Positions 1-6,738 of a DNA stretch of 10,247 nucleotides are shown here, piece after piece. A program made the position numbers and the translations under genes. Position 1 is the first letter of the stretch; every line of letters starts with the position of its first letter. The notes under the pieces were generated by a model that saw nothing but the letters and a program-made list of their open reading frames with translations, made no database searches and had not been told where the DNA came from. The stretch spans positions 1,657,049 through 1,667,295 of the forward strand of contig CP070743.1 of assembly GCA_020348185.1 (NCBI GenBank). The letters are read 5' to 3'. This stretch comes from Nitrospirota bacterium (lineage in GTDB: Bacteria; Nitrospirota; Nitrospiria; Nitrospirales; UBA8639).

Positions 1-358
1 ACCCAAGCATCAAGCCCGCACCAAAGGCGCCGTTCGCGCCACCACCGGACAAGGCCAAATACGAATGCTCTTTTCCGTAAATCCCGGCATACCGGGCCTG
101 GAGCTCTTCATCTGACATGGACCACCATTTCTCGACCCACGGCGGGGGCTCATCTCCCCAGAACCTGGCTTTTGGAATTCCGGGAATCACCGCACGATCA
201 CTGAGCTCCTCAGGGAGCGCATTCCGTTTGGGCACCGTGCCGCAACCGGCCGTGTACCCCACAAGAATTACATGCACCAATATGATCCACACCTGAATCG
301 CGCTCGAAGACACAACCGCCTTCATTGACGATTCACCAGCCGATTTGCTTCTTTTCAT
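1..358 (-). CDS. Patatin-like phospholipase lipoprotein (5' part only)
   Basis: The first 119 codons of a minus-strand gene that runs off the left edge. After a hydrophobic stretch (about residues 21-36) comes a lipobox-like TAGC with Cys39 as the candidate lipidated residue, suggesting an envelope-anchored lipoprotein; Thr at -3 is less usual than Leu. Near residues 101-115 the segment LALSGGGANGAFGAG matches the glycine-rich oxyanion-hole motif (GGGxxG type) of patatin-like lipases, which hydrolyse acyl esters of lipids with a Ser-Asp dyad. The catalytic GxSxG serine and the Asp would lie outside the window and cannot be checked. The start is supported by GGAG six bases upstream. A second in-frame ATG at residue 12 would give a more typical short lipoprotein signal. 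Family assignment is strong; substrate is unknown. Confidence 0.85.
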   Translation of the reverse strand, partial: MKRSKSAGESSMKAVVSSSAIQVWIILVHVILVGYTAGCGTVPKRNALPEELSDRAVIPGIPKARFWGDEPPPWVEKWWSMSDEELQARYAGIYGKEHSYLALSGGGANGAFGAGLMLG

Positions 359-465
359 CGTCTACTCCTTTGACGGGTAAGAGTTCCCTTGGCGTTCGGT
401 GGAATGATCCATCCGTAGGAAGAGTACAGCTTAATCGATCTCAGCTTCCCCATAGGCAAATCGCA

Positions 466-494
466 AATCTAACCTTTGGGTTTCTGAATATCAA
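466..494 (-). promoter_or_regulatory. Candidate sigma70 promoter for the patatin gene
   Basis: On the minus strand TTGATA (494-489) is followed after 17 bases by TAGATT (471-466), matching 5 of 6 and 4 of 6 consensus positions. It lies between the AI-2E-family gene and the patatin gene, would give a leader of about 100 bases, and suggests that the patatin gene is not only read through from its neighbour. Prediction from sequence alone. Confidence 0.4.
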
Positions 495-521
495 TTGGGG
501 TTGAAACCCGACCGGTAAATA

Positions 522-1646
522 TTAGGTAGTGTCTTTGGCAACAGGCTTTTCAGACTCGCTATCCACTTGATTAAGCTCCGTTTCTTCATTGAGCCAGGCC
601 AAAAACAGTTTATAACTGAGAGCGAGGACGACGGCCCCAACAAAGAGGCCGATGATCCCAGAAGAAATCACTCCACCAATGGCCCCAATGAGGATGACAG
701 GCATGGGAATCTCAACCCCTCGACCCAGGAGGAGGGGTTTCAGGAAGGCATCTCCCACGCTCACGAAGATACCCCAAATCATAAATACGACGGCGGTCAA
801 TGTATCACTGGTCGCAAACACATAGACAATGATGGGGCCAATGATTAAGAGCGGGGGAAGCTGGATCACCGCGAGAAACAAGACGAGAACAGCCCAAATG
901 CCTGCGCCTGGTACACCAACCAACAGAAACCCAATCCCTGCCAGAATCGATTGAATCAAGGCAATTCCCAGAACACCTTGAGCCACGCTCCGAATGGTGG
1001 CGGTGGCAAGATTCGCCAATTCTCCCCCGCGAGGTCCGGTGACCCGTACGGCAATCTTTCGAACCGTGTTATGGCCTCTGCTTGCGTGGGCCAGCAACAC
1101 GCCTGCAATAATGATGGCGATCATTAATTGAAGGATTTCTAATCCAGCCCCAGCACCGGCCGATAGAAGCCACGAACCCAAATCAATCAATAAGGGCTCA
1201 ATTTGGCTCAGCGCTTCTTCAAGATTGTGGGAAGCCAGGCTCCAGATGGTGTTCAAATGCGGGCCGACAACCGGCCAGGATTCGATGCTTTCTGGCGGAG
1301 GGGGAACATACAGGGTTCCTTTTTTCAATCCATCAGCCAGCAATTTGGTTCCATCGACTAGGGTATCTGAAAGGAGCACGATCGGAACGATGAGGAGAAT
1401 AAGTCCCAATAAGACCACCAAGGTTCCAGCAATCCCGTGCCGGTCATTCAAAACTGCTAACAATTTTTCGTAAAGAGGATGGATGGCCACTGCAATTACA
1501 ATTCCCCACACGACCGGAATAATGAATGGCTGAAAAATCTTGAATGACCAAAATGCGAAAAGAACAACGAGACCTATGCGAATGGCTGCCGCCAGTACCC
1601 TGCCTTGAAATACTTTTTCATCTGAGTCCAGGCTGGAATTGGTCAT
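522..1646 (-). CDS. AI-2E family transporter (PerM/UPF0118 type membrane protein)
   Basis: A 374-residue polytopic inner-membrane protein of normal family length. Hydrophobic segments lie near residues 20-56 (two helices), 70-93, 165-186, 222-245, 248-278, 282-298 and 312-347. The family's conserved C-terminal block is clear: Asp299, then FLKPLLLGRG (301-310), then IPMPVILIGAIGGV and the glycine-rich GIIGLFVGAVVLA near 330-342. The hydrophilic part between the second hairpin and the C-terminal helices (about 95-160) is also typical. Members include TqsA (autoinducer-2 export) and PerM, and others are Na+/H+ antiporters; the family name does not prove AI-2 transport, and no luxS gene is visible here. 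The start is well fixed by AAGGAGG before ATG. The downstream patatin gene lies 163 bases away with its own candidate promoter. Confidence 0.9.
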   Translation of the reverse strand: MTNSSLDSDEKVFQGRVLAAAIRIGLVVLFAFWSFKIFQPFIIPVVWGIVIAVAIHPLYEKLLAVLNDRHGIAGTLVVLLGLILLIVPIVLLSDTLVDGTKLLADGLKKGTLYVPPPPESIESWPVVGPHLNTIWSLASHNLEEALSQIEPLLIDLGSWLLSAGAGAGLEILQLMIAIIIAGVLLAHASRGHNTVRKIAVRVTGPRGGELANLATATIRSVAQGVLGIALIQSILAGIGFLLVGVPGAGIWAVLVLFLAVIQLPPLLIIGPIIVYVFATSDTLTAVVFMIWGIFVSVGDAFLKPLLLGRGVEIPMPVILIGAIGGVISSGIIGLFVGAVVLALSYKLFLAWLNEETELNQVDSESEKPVAKDTT

Positions 1647-1681
1647 GGTGCCTCCTTACATCTTTGAGGGTACATCCCTAG

Positions 1682-1705
1682 GTCAAAAAGCCAAAAAGTC
1701 AAAAA
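1682..1705. repeat. Three tandem 8-mers (TTTTTGRC on the minus strand)
   Basis: On the plus strand GTCAAAAA, GCCAAAAA and GTCAAAAA stand end to end, differing at one base. They sit about 40 bases upstream of the AI-2E-family start codon, within its likely leader or promoter region. The run could be a protein-binding array or a slippage-prone low-complexity tract; nothing distinguishes these. Confidence 0.55.
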
Positions 1706-1799
1706 CCTATAATAGAAATATGAACTTGAGACTTTTTCTTGGGCCATGCCTACTATGCCTAAGTTGAAATGGAAAATATTACGGTAGTTCAGCCCTTCT

Positions 1800-1828
1800 T
1801 GTATACGAAAACGCTTATGTTATCGCAA
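1800..1828 (-). promoter_or_regulatory. Weak candidate promoter for the AI-2E family gene
   Basis: On the minus strand TTGCGA (1828-1823) precedes TATACA (1805-1800) with a 17-base spacer, each box matching 4 of 6 consensus positions. It would leave a leader of about 150 bases that includes the tandem 8-mers. No better candidate was seen nearer the gene. Confidence 0.25.
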
Positions 1829-1937
1829 CCTCTGACGATTTGCGGACAGCAAAACTAAAATGTTTTTCATTAGCTACAATGAGGGAAACAGGCCACTCCG
1901 ACGGGCCTTGCCAGAGAATGAAGATCGGAACCTACTA

Positions 1938-1966
1938 TTGTATACTTATGATGGGATACCTATAAT
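1938..1966 (+). promoter_or_regulatory. Candidate sigma70 promoter for the first SYLF gene
   Basis: TTGTAT (1938-1943), a 17-base spacer and a perfect TATAAT (1961-1966) lie on the plus strand ahead of the SYLF-domain gene. The -35 box matches only 3 of 6 positions, but the -10 box and spacing are ideal. Initiation near 1973 would give a leader of about 110 bases, which contains a small hairpin next to the ribosome binding site. The rest of the 1647-2083 gap shows no further gene that I can support. Confidence 0.5.
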
Positions 1967-2052
1967 AGTGCCAGACGGATGGCAATTGAGAAAGTACGGG
2001 TTTTTTAGTATCCTAACCATACTTTGAACGATCAAAACCTGATTAATTAACT

Positions 2053-2068
2053 TTCCCCCAATGGGGAA
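2053..2068 (+). promoter_or_regulatory. Small hairpin directly upstream of the SYLF gene ribosome binding site
   Basis: TTCCCC and GGGGAA form a 6-bp stem with a 4-base loop, ending three bases before the AAGGAGG Shine-Dalgarno of the SYLF gene. It may stabilise the transcript or affect translation initiation; it does not include the Shine-Dalgarno itself. The structure is read by eye and no energy was calculated. Confidence 0.4.
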
Positions 2069-2083
2069 CAAGGAGGAATAGTA

Positions 2084-2881
2084 ATGCATCCAAAACAACT
2101 TACCCCTGGGAAAAAGGGATCGAAATTGGCCGCCTTTCTGATTGCGGTGATGTGTTTGATGCTGTTAGCGGTTATTCCCGCTACAGCTCAAACCAAAGAA
2201 GTGATGGAACCCACCATGTCGGAAGAGGACGAAGTCGCACCTACCGAGGAAGGCCCGACCCCACAGGAGCAAACGGTCCAGGAGGCCGAAAAGCTTATCC
2301 TCAGTTTTGATGCCGATCCTGAGCTCGATTGGTTCCGCGCCAATATGAAAAATGCTGAAGGGGTCCTGATTATCCCAGAGTATTATGCCGCAGGCTTAAT
2401 CGCGTCAGTTGGCGGGGGAAATGGAGTGTTACTTGTCCAGGATCGAAACACCGGAGAATGGAGCCAACCTGCCTTTTACTCGGCCGGTGCCCTCGGTGTG
2501 GGGGCTACCGTAGGGGCACAAACCTCCGAAATCGTCGTGATGCTCATGTCGGAAAAGGCCATTGAAGCCTTTCAACAAACAAAATTTGACCTGGGGGGCG
2601 CTGGAAATGTGACTCTTGGTCCCATGGGGGGTGTGGCAGCTGAAGACACCAGCGGAGAACTGGTGGTGTACGGTCGAAGTAAAGGATTGTATTTAAGTCT
2701 TAACCTCGCCGGCGTGACCATAGCTACTCACGATGACTACAACGAAGCCTATTACGGCAAAGCCGCGACGCCAAAGCAAATTATGGCTAATGAGGTCACC
2801 AATGCCTACTCCAGCGACCTCCAATGGGCGGTCCAAACAGTGGGCAAAAAAATTCGTCGTTGTACATTCTGTAGGCCCTAA
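2084..2881 (+). CDS. Secreted SYLF-domain (Ysc84 type) lipid-binding protein
   Basis: A 265-residue protein with a Sec signal peptide: basic n-region to residue 14, hydrophobic core about 15-31, likely cleavage after ATA near residue 35. An acidic, proline-containing linker (about 37-65) leads into a SYLF domain at about 66-255. Family hallmarks are the amphipathic EAEKLILSFDADPE start, AEGVLIIPEYYAAGLIASVGGGNGVLL (91-117 region), the SAGALGVGATVGAQTSEIVVMLMSEKA block, and AEDTSGELVVYGRSKGLYLSLNLAG near 186-210. Eukaryotic Ysc84/SH3YL1 SYLF domains bind phosphoinositides; bacterial members are periplasmic or membrane-associated and mostly uncharacterised. The C-terminus ends oddly in a basic segment with two cysteines (RRCTFC). 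AAGGAGG lies eight bases before the ATG. The gene is monocistronic by context: own promoter upstream, strong terminator after it. Confidence 0.88.
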   Translation: MHPKQLTPGKKGSKLAAFLIAVMCLMLLAVIPATAQTKEVMEPTMSEEDEVAPTEEGPTPQEQTVQEAEKLILSFDADPELDWFRANMKNAEGVLIIPEYYAAGLIASVGGGNGVLLVQDRNTGEWSQPAFYSAGALGVGATVGAQTSEIVVMLMSEKAIEAFQQTKFDLGGAGNVTLGPMGGVAAEDTSGELVVYGRSKGLYLSLNLAGVTIATHDDYNEAYYGKAATPKQIMANEVTNAYSSDLQWAVQTVGKKIRRCTFCRP

Positions 2882-2907
2882 ATAAAGTAATACCTACCAC
2901 TGTTGAG

Positions 2908-2956
2908 ACGGACAGGTTGATCCATTTTTCGTGGACCAGCCTGTCCGTTTTTTTTT
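2908..2956 (+). terminator. Rho-independent terminator of the first SYLF gene
   Basis: ACGGACAGG (2908-2916) pairs perfectly with CCTGTCCGT (2940-2948). The stem continues as TTGATCC against GGACCAG with one A-C mismatch and a G-T wobble, around a 9-base loop. A run of nine T (2948-2956) follows on the plus strand. On the minus strand no T-run follows, so it acts mainly in the plus direction, 27 bases after the stop codon. Confidence 0.9.
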
Positions 2957-2971
2957 ATTAATTTCCCCGAT

Positions 2972-3013
2972 AAAAAAAGTCTACTGATCAGTTGAAATCC
3001 AAGAGCCTTAGAC
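2972..3013 (-). terminator. Possible weak terminator of the MscS-family gene
   Basis: Directly after the minus-strand stop codon, GTCTA (3013-3009) can pair with TAGAC (2983-2979), which is followed at once by seven T (2978-2972). The stem is only 5 bp with a long loop, although a 10-bp palindrome ACTGATCAGT (2983-2992) overlaps it and offers an alternative fold. The T-run in the right place is the best argument; stem strength is poor. Confidence 0.35.
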
Positions 3014-4924
3014 CTATGGCTTGGCCATCGCATCAGGCGACCCCACAGGTGGATAATCCAATGACCCCCGTAAGGAGGAGATTTTGTCCAAGGGGAAATT
3101 GGGGAGGTACAATTCCTGCTCTTCCTTCCATCTGGTGACCTGAGCCTCAGCTTCACGGACGCGCTCGTGATTCAAGCCCTTACTCCTTTCCATATACAAA
3201 GTTTGCGGAAGAGCAAACCCGGCGCCGGCATTAACGATGAGGCTCATAATCCGAAGATTCAGATCCTCGGCAACCTCGAGATACTGTCCCCAATCCGTCA
3301 CATCGACGTAGGCAAAAATATCCAAATCCAAAGACGATTCCCCAAATTCCACAAAGCGGATACGGGCAAGGTCCGGGAGTACTTTGGGATGTCCGTAGAG
3401 GACTTTCCGGACTTCCACCAAAATGTAGCGCAACTGGTCGGGCGTGGTATCGTACCGGAGTCGGATGCGTGGGTGGTACCAAATCTTCCGCCGTCTTGTG
3501 TAGTTTTCCAGTTGAAGATTTGAAAATTCCCCATTCGGGACGCTCACAACCGAATCGTCAAGGGTACGAACCAGGGTCGATCGCAGCCCAATCTCTTCGA
3601 TCGTTCCCACCCGGTCTCCAAAACGGCAAAAATCCCCAATCCGCACCGGCTTCGAAGTATATAACGTCAGGGCGCCGAAAACGTTTTCCAGACTCTTTTG
3701 TGCCGCCAAGGCCACGGCCAGACCACCAATTCCCAAACCCGCGAGAACGGCGGTAACCTTGAACCCCAAATTATCGAGCCAAAATAACACAGCAAAAACA
3801 ATAATTATAGTTTTGATGGCAGTACCAAACACGGGAATAAGGACCTGAGACGGGGCTTTCCCTTTTCTATTGAGTTGTTGAACGACTAGTTCAAGGATGA
3901 AGTCTGCTACCCTCATCAGGAACCACGACAACGCAATCAGGCGTAACGTTCCTGCATGTGCCAAGGCCTGGACTGTGAAAGAGGGGTTAATGAGAATCAA
4001 CCAGTAACCAATGAAGAGGGAAAAAAGAAGCAACCGCACGGGATTAGAAAAAATCCGGAGGAGCTGGCGACAAAGTCCAGTGTCCCATCGCCGCAGTAGA
4101 AATATAATTGGACTGGTGATAACAAAGACGAGGATCAAACTTCCTATAGCCCCGATCACTAAGGCAATCCATTCCCATATGTAGATTCCCCATATCTGAA
4201 AGTCAAAGACCCACAAAGGGAGCCTGTCTTCAAGTATCCCATGCCCGAATTGAGCATAGAGTTCCGGAATTAATGCGACGGTTCGGTTGGATATTTTCCA
4301 AACGGTTTTACCTTTATCACCGGGTACTTCTTGAAGATAGAGATCATACTTTTTTTCGTCGGTTTCAATTCCTCCCAGTCGATCGCGATAGGGAGGAAGA
4401 CCATCTTCTTGATGGCCTTCGGATCTATCACTCAAATGGGCAACATCAATCCAGATTTTTCGCGTGAAAATAATATATAACTTTCGTGCCAGCTCCGGGC
4501 CCTTTGTGCTATCCAGCCCTCTCGGGAGATAACGAAGGTCCAGGTATTTGGCGGCACCCTCAAAGTCTCGCTCTTGGCAAGCCGCAATGAAACCTTTGTA
4601 TGCGTTTCGCGGGATCCCGGGATCAAATTCATCGACCGGGGGAGGCGGGGGAGGCGCTGAAGGTTCCGGCGCAGCTTCTGTCTTCACGGCCCCTTCTAAT
4701 ACTCCCTTTGTGACAGCCTGAGGTGCAGATTCAACGGCTGGAGCGGCAGGTTTTGCCGCCTCTTTCGGCTCTTCCTCTATGAGATCCTTCACCGTCGGGG
4801 CTTTTTGTGAAGCAGAAAGTCCTTCTGGAATCCCAACAAAAGAAACCATGGCTGCAAACAAAAAGAAAATACAATACCGGACAATTCGGTTAAAAAAATG
4901 ACTCTGTTGCACCATCTGCATCAT
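3014..4924 (-). CDS. MscS-family mechanosensitive ion channel with N-terminal periplasmic domain
   Basis: 636 residues, about twice the 286 of E. coli MscS. Order: signal peptide (hydrophobic 13-32, likely cleavage near 39); acidic, Ala/Pro-rich linker (45-104) including six prolines in a row at 91-96; a soluble domain (about 105-228); transmembrane helices near 248-276, 296-313, 325-347 and 366-384; the pore helix TM3 (388-410) with small residues AGLGIGGLAVALAAQKS; then the beta domain (LYTSKPVRIGD, RVGTIEEIGLRST, VVSVPNGEFSN) and the alpha/beta C-terminal domain to about 580, followed by a charged tail. Such channels open under membrane tension to release solutes in hypo-osmotic shock. The N-terminal domain resembles that of a subset of larger MscS homologues; its role is unknown. 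AGGAGGAG precedes two adjacent ATG codons; the first is used here. The gene converges with the first SYLF gene. Confidence 0.93.
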   Translation of the reverse strand: MMQMVQQSHFFNRIVRYCIFFLFAAMVSFVGIPEGLSASQKAPTVKDLIEEEPKEAAKPAAPAVESAPQAVTKGVLEGAVKTEAAPEPSAPPPPPPVDEFDPGIPRNAYKGFIAACQERDFEGAAKYLDLRYLPRGLDSTKGPELARKLYIIFTRKIWIDVAHLSDRSEGHQEDGLPPYRDRLGGIETDEKKYDLYLQEVPGDKGKTVWKISNRTVALIPELYAQFGHGILEDRLPLWVFDFQIWGIYIWEWIALVIGAIGSLILVFVITSPIIFLLRRWDTGLCRQLLRIFSNPVRLLLFSLFIGYWLILINPSFTVQALAHAGTLRLIALSWFLMRVADFILELVVQQLNRKGKAPSQVLIPVFGTAIKTIIIVFAVLFWLDNLGFKVTAVLAGLGIGGLAVALAAQKSLENVFGALTLYTSKPVRIGDFCRFGDRVGTIEEIGLRSTLVRTLDDSVVSVPNGEFSNLQLENYTRRRKIWYHPRIRLRYDTTPDQLRYILVEVRKVLYGHPKVLPDLARIRFVEFGESSLDLDIFAYVDVTDWGQYLEVAEDLNLRIMSLIVNAGAGFALPQTLYMERSKGLNHERVREAEAQVTRWKEEQELYLPNFPLDKISSLRGSLDYPPVGSPDAMAKP

Positions 4925-5064
4925 GTCATCTCCTCCTTTGCAAGAAATATCTTTTAAGCATCGTTTTTCATATTTTTACCCGGTCACAGTGTTTCCTCAC
5001 GTCCGAATCCATCGCAATTTTTCTCTAGCACCAATCAAAAGAGATATTGTTCGCTAATTGTAAT

Positions 5065-5097
5065 GGAAGCAGCAGGGGAATTTCTCGCGCAGCTTCC
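5065..5097. repeat. Imperfect inverted repeat in the divergent MscS / MBL-like gap
   Basis: GGAAGC (5065-5070) and GCTTCC (5092-5097) form a 6-bp stem that extends inward by two pairs after an A-A mismatch. On the plus strand it is followed by an A/T-rich stretch with scattered T, so it is not a clean terminator. It could be an operator or a leader structure between the divergent genes. The rest of the 4925-5259 gap holds only the 20-codon ORF and the weak promoter listed separately. Confidence 0.3.
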
Positions 5098-5132
5098 TAT
5101 TTATTTATATTGGAGAGAAGGGAGGGAGGAAA

Positions 5133-5195
5133 ATGACTGCCTGGCAGATGGCAGATTATGTGAAAAAATTTCAATCACCCGGCTGGGAAACCTGA
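5133..5195 (+). CDS. Possible 20-residue small protein or upstream ORF
   Basis: ATG at 5133 is preceded by GGGAGGGAGG, an unusually good Shine-Dalgarno for a gap, four to six bases away. The frame gives MTAWQMADYVKKFQSPGWET and stops at TGA (5193-5195). The peptide has no signal or membrane segment and matches no family I know. It lies 64 bases ahead of the MBL-fold-like gene on the same strand, so it could be an upstream ORF, a small protein or a chance frame after a purine-rich tract. Codon evidence is too short to judge. Confidence 0.3.
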   Translation: MTAWQMADYVKKFQSPGWET

Positions 5196-5201
5196 GTAGA
5201 C

Positions 5202-5231
5202 TTCATAACCTATTGTCCTATCATATACAAT
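5202..5231 (+). promoter_or_regulatory. Weak candidate promoter for the MBL-fold-like gene
   Basis: TTCATA (5202-5207) and TACAAT (5226-5231) are separated by 18 bases. The -10 box matches 5 of 6 consensus positions and the -35 box 4 of 6. Initiation near 5238 would give a leader of about 22 bases, with GGAGGAA just ahead of the ATG at 5260. If real, the 20-codon ORF upstream would not be on this transcript. Confidence 0.3.
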
Positions 5232-5259
5232 GAGAGGCACATGAAATGGAGGAAGATCT

Positions 5260-5877
5260 ATGAGAGAGATGGTTCCCGGTCTATACCATTGGAAAGTCTA
5301 TAACCCCTATATAAAGGATAAGGTTGATTCCTATTTCGCATTATTGGATCCCCCGATTCTCATCGATCCGATGGAACCGGAAGAAGGTCTTGACCAATTT
5401 CGCCGATTTCCTCCACCAGCTCACATATTCCTGACTAACCGCCTACATGACCGCCACTGTCAACGCTATATCGATTCCTTTGGAACGACCGTCTGGTGCC
5501 ACCGCGCCGGACTTCACGAGTTTCAGGACGGAAGTCTCGCGGTCACGGCTTTTGACCATGGCGACGAATTGCCAGGAGGGGTCAAGGCCATTGAGGTGGG
5601 AGTGTTGTGTCCCGAGGAGACAGCTCTCCTTCTGCCGATAGCCGAAGGGGTCTTGGCTATCGGAGATGCCCTGGTTCGATGGGAGGGAAAAATCGGGTTC
5701 GTCCCGGATTTCTTATTAGGAGATGATCCCCCAGCCATTAGGGTCGGTATCCGGGATAGATTTCTGGAAATTTGCTCCAGTTACGACTTCGACCACCTGC
5801 TCTTCGCCCATGGAGACCCACTGATTGGAGAAGGGAAAGCGGCCCTTCTAGGATATCTCAAAAGTTTGAAGGAATGA
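5260..5877 (+). CDS. MBL-fold-like protein with degenerate metal-binding motif
   Basis: A 205-residue soluble protein without signal peptide, so probably cytoplasmic. Its layout is that of a short metallo-beta-lactamase-fold protein: N-terminal beta-strands with FALLDPPILIDPM (26-38), where the first Asp-containing loop is expected; LTNRLHDRH (58-66) where the HxHxDH motif normally stands; DHGDELPGG and IEVG (99-113); an IGDALV strand end (134-139) matching the bridging-Asp position; and LLFAHGDPLIGEG (180-192) matching the C-terminal GHG-type His loop. The first motif keeps only His63, Asp64 and His66 and has Asn in place of the first His, so a normal two-metal site is doubtful. Members of this superfamily hydrolyse thioesters, lactams and phosphoesters; no substrate can be inferred. 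GGAGGAA lies before the ATG; the gene converges with the second SYLF gene. Confidence 0.65.
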   Translation: MREMVPGLYHWKVYNPYIKDKVDSYFALLDPPILIDPMEPEEGLDQFRRFPPPAHIFLTNRLHDRHCQRYIDSFGTTVWCHRAGLHEFQDGSLAVTAFDHGDELPGGVKAIEVGVLCPEETALLLPIAEGVLAIGDALVRWEGKIGFVPDFLLGDDPPAIRVGIRDRFLEICSSYDFDHLLFAHGDPLIGEGKAALLGYLKSLKE

Positions 5878-5902
5878 TTGAGATCGTGGAGGTTTCTCAG
5901 CT

Positions 5903-5940
5903 CCCCGGCTAGCTCTTGAACTCCGACAAGCTTGCCGAGG
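5903..5940. terminator. Hairpin between convergent MBL-like and second SYLF genes
   Basis: CCCCGGCTAGCT (5903-5914) pairs with AGCTTGCCGAGG (5929-5940): ten of twelve positions pair, with C-A and T-T mismatches, around a 14-base loop. It fills most of the 85-base gap between two convergent stop codons, which is where terminators sit. Neither strand shows a T-run after the stem, so a standard intrinsic terminator is not supported; it may stabilise transcript 3' ends or slow polymerase. Confidence 0.4.
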
Positions 5941-5962
5941 GCCTGAAAAACCGTTTATCCAT

Positions 5963-6577
5963 TTAGTTCAAGTCATCGTCTTTGTAGTACTTCGTGCCCT
6001 TGGCCGTCATCTCAGCGCTACGGCCCGTATCGGTTAATTGGTACAGGTAGACGCCCGGTGCGACGGCTACGGCCTGCTGATAAGCTTCACCTGTATCTTC
6101 GTGCTTGGCGGCAGCCGTGGCCTGCCCTCCAAAAGTCCAACCTTTTTCAACAAAATCATTGAATCCGCCCTCGGTGGAAAAAACGAAAATCTGACTGAAA
6201 GTCTTGGCTCCCATTCCCAGTCCGGCTTGCATTTCGAACATCTTCATATATGTTTCTTTCCCAGTTTTATTATTGACCGCCAACCCGGCCCCGCTACCAC
6301 TGCCGGCAAACATAATTTTCAATCCAAAATTGCTGAACACGGCATACCCTGCCGCTTTCTCGACCCCTGCTTTTGCCTCGGGGTCCAACTCATACAATCG
6401 GCCAAGCGTATCCCTGACCATTTTCTGAATTTCCGCTTTTTCCTCTTTTATCTTCGCTTGTTTTTCCTCTTCGGAAAGTTCTTCCTCACCAATACCGAGA
6501 ATAGCACTGGCGGTAGGAACGCCAGGAAGAAAGAGAAATGTGAGAGCGAGAAAAGCGGTAAGTATTATTGATTTCAT
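5963..6577 (-). CDS. Secreted SYLF/YSC84-like lipid-binding protein
   Basis: 204 residues with a Sec signal peptide (hydrophobic 4-20, likely cleavage after ASA at 25), so exported to the periplasm or outer membrane. A charged, Glu/Lys-rich helical segment (31-58) precedes the YSC84-related core: DPEAKAGVEKAAGYAVF (65-81), then MFAGSGSGAGLAVNN (89-103), then MKMFEMQAGLGMGAKTFSQIFVFST (111-135) and the FVEKGWTFGGQATAAAK stretch (142-158). It ends with YLYQLTDTGRS and a Lys/Asp-rich tail. The compact domain and short linker differ from the SYLF protein at the left of the window, and the two share fold motifs more than close sequence, so they look like distinct subfamilies rather than a recent duplication. 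Function in bacteria is not established beyond likely lipid or membrane association. A strong TTAAGGAGG lies six bases before the ATG. Confidence 0.88.
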   Translation of the reverse strand: MKSIILTAFLALTFLFLPGVPTASAILGIGEEELSEEEKQAKIKEEKAEIQKMVRDTLGRLYELDPEAKAGVEKAAGYAVFSNFGLKIMFAGSGSGAGLAVNNKTGKETYMKMFEMQAGLGMGAKTFSQIFVFSTEGGFNDFVEKGWTFGGQATAAAKHEDTGEAYQQAVAVAPGVYLYQLTDTGRSAEMTAKGTKYYKDDDLN

Positions 6578-6738
6578 TCCGACCTCCTTAAGGTTAAACG
6601 TTCATCAAATTCGGGTGTCATAGCCGGCCCAAAACCACCGACCTCCGATTGAAGATCAGCTAAGAAAATTGAATTCAGATGAGGATAACAAAATCCCGGC
6701 TTCTTCGTATACCTCACAACGATGAAACTCGGTGGCGT

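Noticed and set aside
359..521. Possible terminator after the AI-2E family gene
   Set aside because: Only a 4-bp stem (GGGT with ACCC) without a T-run could be found on the minus strand.
1720..1767. 15-codon hydrophobic ORF resembling a cut signal peptide
   Set aside because: No Shine-Dalgarno precedes it, and a TATAAT lies only seven bases upstream, so it would not be translated from that promoter.
1879..1965. 28-codon ORF ending inside the SYLF promoter
   Set aside because: No ribosome binding site and overlap with the predicted -35 and -10 boxes.
3167..3523. 118-codon plus-strand ORF opposite the MscS-family gene
   Set aside because: Antisense to well-conserved MscS C-terminal coding sequence, without a recognisable domain or start signal.
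6038..6571. 177-codon plus-strand ORF opposite the second SYLF gene
   Set aside because: It lies antisense to a gene with a clear signal peptide, family motifs and ribosome binding site; composition is Ser/Phe/Cys-rich as expected of a shadow frame.
6579..6646. Direct repeat CCGACCTCC at 6579-6587 and 6638-6646
   Set aside because: The first copy is the ribosome binding site region of the second SYLF gene (GGAGGTCGG); the second copy has no start codon after it and the match is short enough for chance.
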